Made by a program: the position numbers and the translations under genes
Notes under the pieces: model-generated
What the model saw: only the letters and a program-made list of their open reading frames with translations
Told to the model about the DNA's origin: nothing
Database searches by the model: none
NCBI GenBank assembly: GCA_028869325.1
Contig: JAGWST010000197.1
Location: 1 to 9,531, forward strand
Direction of reading: 5' to 3'
DNA length: 9,531 nucleotides
From: a bacterium
GTDB taxonomy: Bacteria > Vulcanimicrobiota > Vulcanimicrobiia > Vulcanimicrobiales > SCRA01
Shown here: piece after piece, positions 8,582 to 9,531 of the stretch
How the letters are laid out: every line of letters starts with the position of its first letter
Position numbering within the stretch: the first letter of the stretch is position 1

Positions 8582-9244
8582 CTAGATCGCCGGCAGCAGC
8601 TCGGGGTGGAGATATCCCGTGATGCCGTTGAGGACGAACTGGATGGCCAAGGCCGCCAGCACCACGCCCAGCAGGCGCGTCAGGACGTGCATGCCGGTCT
8701 GTCCCGCCAAGCGCATCAGCCGCTCGGCGAAGCTCATCGTCAGATAACAGGTGACGATCGCCAGCGCCAGGGCCAAGACGATGATCGCGAGCTTGACGGG
8801 CTCGCCCTTCGCGAGCTCAACCAGCAGGATGACCGTGAGGATGCTGCCCGGACCGGCGATCATCGGAAAGGCGATCGGAAAGACGCTGGGATCGGCGGCC
8901 AGCGCGGCCTCGTTGCGCTCCTGCGCGGTCTCGCGCGCGCCCGTGATGCGCCCGAAGATCATGTCCAGAGCTACCAGAAAGAGCAGTGCCCCGCCAGAGA
9001 TGGAGAAGGCCGGCAGGCTGATGCCAAGCAGGTGCAGCACCTCGCGCCCTGCGACTCCAGTCCCAAGCACGACGATGCCGGCGATGATCGCCGCCTTACG
9101 CGGTATCTTACGCCGCGCCGCCGCGGGCGTTGCCGACACGGCGGCCAGGTACATCGGCACGAGCCCGAATGGATCGACCATCGTGAAGATCGTGGCCAGC
9201 GCGGCGGCCGCAAAGTGAAAGATGCCTCCCATCGCTGCCCCCAT
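8582..9244 (-). CDS. MarC-family integral membrane protein
   Basis: A 220-residue polytopic protein of the MarC/UPF0056 family (PF01914). Despite the name, MarC members are not established antibiotic-resistance proteins and their transport substrate is unknown. Six hydrophobic helices are visible, roughly at 7-27, 51-71, 75-97, 122-143, 150-171 and 188-207. Family signatures: FTMVDPFGLVPMY (20-32), ISGGALLFLVALDM (82-95), DPSVFPIAFPMIAGPGSI (118-135) and RLLGVVLAALAIQF (190-203). The charged loop 99-115 lies between helices 3 and 4. The start is uncertain: ATG 9244 or 9232 fits the family, and an in-frame start at 9283 or TTG 9256 (GGAGG nine bases upstream) would add a short unconserved N terminus. 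It is the first gene of the probable marC-SIMPL-clp operon and is divergent from the ferredoxin gene. Confidence 0.9.
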   Translation of the reverse strand: MGAAMGGIFHFAAAALATIFTMVDPFGLVPMYLAAVSATPAAARRKIPRKAAIIAGIVVLGTGVAGREVLHLLGISLPAFSISGGALLFLVALDMIFGRITGARETAQERNEAALAADPSVFPIAFPMIAGPGSILTVILLVELAKGEPVKLAIIVLALALAIVTCYLTMSFAERLMRLAGQTGMHVLTRLLGVVLAALAIQFVLNGITGYLHPELLPAI

Positions 9245-9391
9245 TTCCTGCGGCAACGCAGGCAACCTCCGGCCGGGCGGCATTCACACCCCCGCGAGGC
9301 AAGGACACGGTCCCGGGGCGCGAGAATGCGACCGCCAGAGAGATTGCTTCGATTGGTTGCCAAGTAAGAGTCCAGAAAGGTTAGCCCTTCA
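9245..9391. promoter_or_regulatory. Divergent intergenic region, expected to hold promoters for marC (-) and ferredoxin (+)
   Basis: About 147 bases separate the two divergent genes, the largest non-coding gap in the window, so promoters for both transcripts are expected here. The right part (about 9340-9391) is visibly more AT-rich than its surroundings. A TTGGCA on the - strand (9363 to 9358) and a TTGCTT on the + strand (9344-9349) resemble -35 hexamers, but neither has a convincing -10 at 16-18 bases. For the ferredoxin, GAAAGG at 9375-9380, 11 bases before the ATG, is a plausible ribosome binding site. Confidence 0.35.
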
Positions 9392-9531
9392 ATGGCCTAT
9401 GTGATCTGCGAGCCGTGCATCGGTGTAAAGGACAAGTCGTGCGTCGACGTCTGTCCGGTCGACTGCATTCATGCGGAGGACTCCGATGATCAGCTCTACA
9501 TCGATCCGGAAGTCTGCATCGACTGCGGCGC
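9392..9531 (+). CDS. Seven-iron-type ferredoxin, 3' end missing
   Basis: The first 46 codons of a small electron carrier run off the right edge; family length is about 80-110 residues. The protein starts MAYVICEPCIGVKDKSC and continues through VDVCPVDCIH to PEVCIDCG. Mapped on Azotobacter ferredoxin I, Cys9 and Cys17 correspond to [3Fe-4S] ligands, Cys21, Cys42 and Cys45 to [4Fe-4S] ligands, and Cys25 to the free cysteine near the cluster. The last 4Fe ligand and the final 3Fe ligand would lie just past the window. Cys6 is an extra cysteine where Thr or Ala is more usual. The pattern supports a 7Fe (FdxA-like) ferredoxin, though without the C-terminal half a 2x[4Fe-4S] type is not excluded. 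It stands divergent from marC, so it has its own promoter. Confidence 0.9.
   Translation, partial: MAYVICEPCIGVKDKSCVDVCPVDCIHAEDSDDQLYIDPEVCIDCG

Noticed and set aside
8582..9244. Calling MarC a multiple antibiotic resistance protein
   Set aside because: The family name is historical; MarC itself is not established as a resistance determinant, so only a membrane protein of unknown substrate is claimed.

Overview
The window is a compact, GC-rich (about two thirds G+C by eye) bacterial chromosomal segment. Nine genes fill almost all of it and no intergenic gap reaches 300 bases. I see no tRNA, rRNA, CRISPR array, insertion sequence or phage gene. The three-subunit Pnt transhydrogenase, the high GC and the seven-iron-type ferredoxin would fit an uncultured soil-type phylum (for example Eremiobacterota/WPS-2, Chloroflexi or Acidobacteriota). 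The sequence alone does not settle which, so this is only an impression.

Left half, + strand (1-5696): the 3' part of ribF (FAD/FMN synthesis) is cut by the left edge. Its stop codon overlaps the start of an exported penicillin-binding-protein-like serine hydrolase. After a 93-base gap come pntAA, pntAB and pntB, joined by two ATGA overlaps. They encode a complete proton-translocating NAD(P)+ transhydrogenase of the split-alpha type. A small exported TlpA/ResA-like thioredoxin follows 25 bases later. All six genes point the same way and may form one or two transcripts with a loose redox-cofactor theme: flavin synthesis, NADPH supply and envelope thiol chemistry.

Right half, - strand (9244 down to 5762): a MarC-family membrane protein, an exported SIMPL (DUF541) protein and a two-domain Clp-type AAA+ ATPase lie head to tail with gaps of 51 and 54 bases, so they are probably one operon. 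The ATPase is the most unusual gene here. It has a ClpE-like four-cysteine zinc motif followed by a hydrophobic, probably membrane-spanning segment. It has no Clp-N repeats and no middle domain, and its second ATPase module lacks the stretch that carries the ClpP-docking loop in ClpA/C/E/X.

The two blocks converge at about 5697-5761, where a perfect GC hairpin sits. At the far right, divergent from marC, a seven-iron-type ferredoxin gene starts and runs off the window. I found no clear novel multi-gene system. The membrane-tethered, ClpP-loop-less Clp ATPase and its envelope-protein neighbours are the best candidate for a second look.
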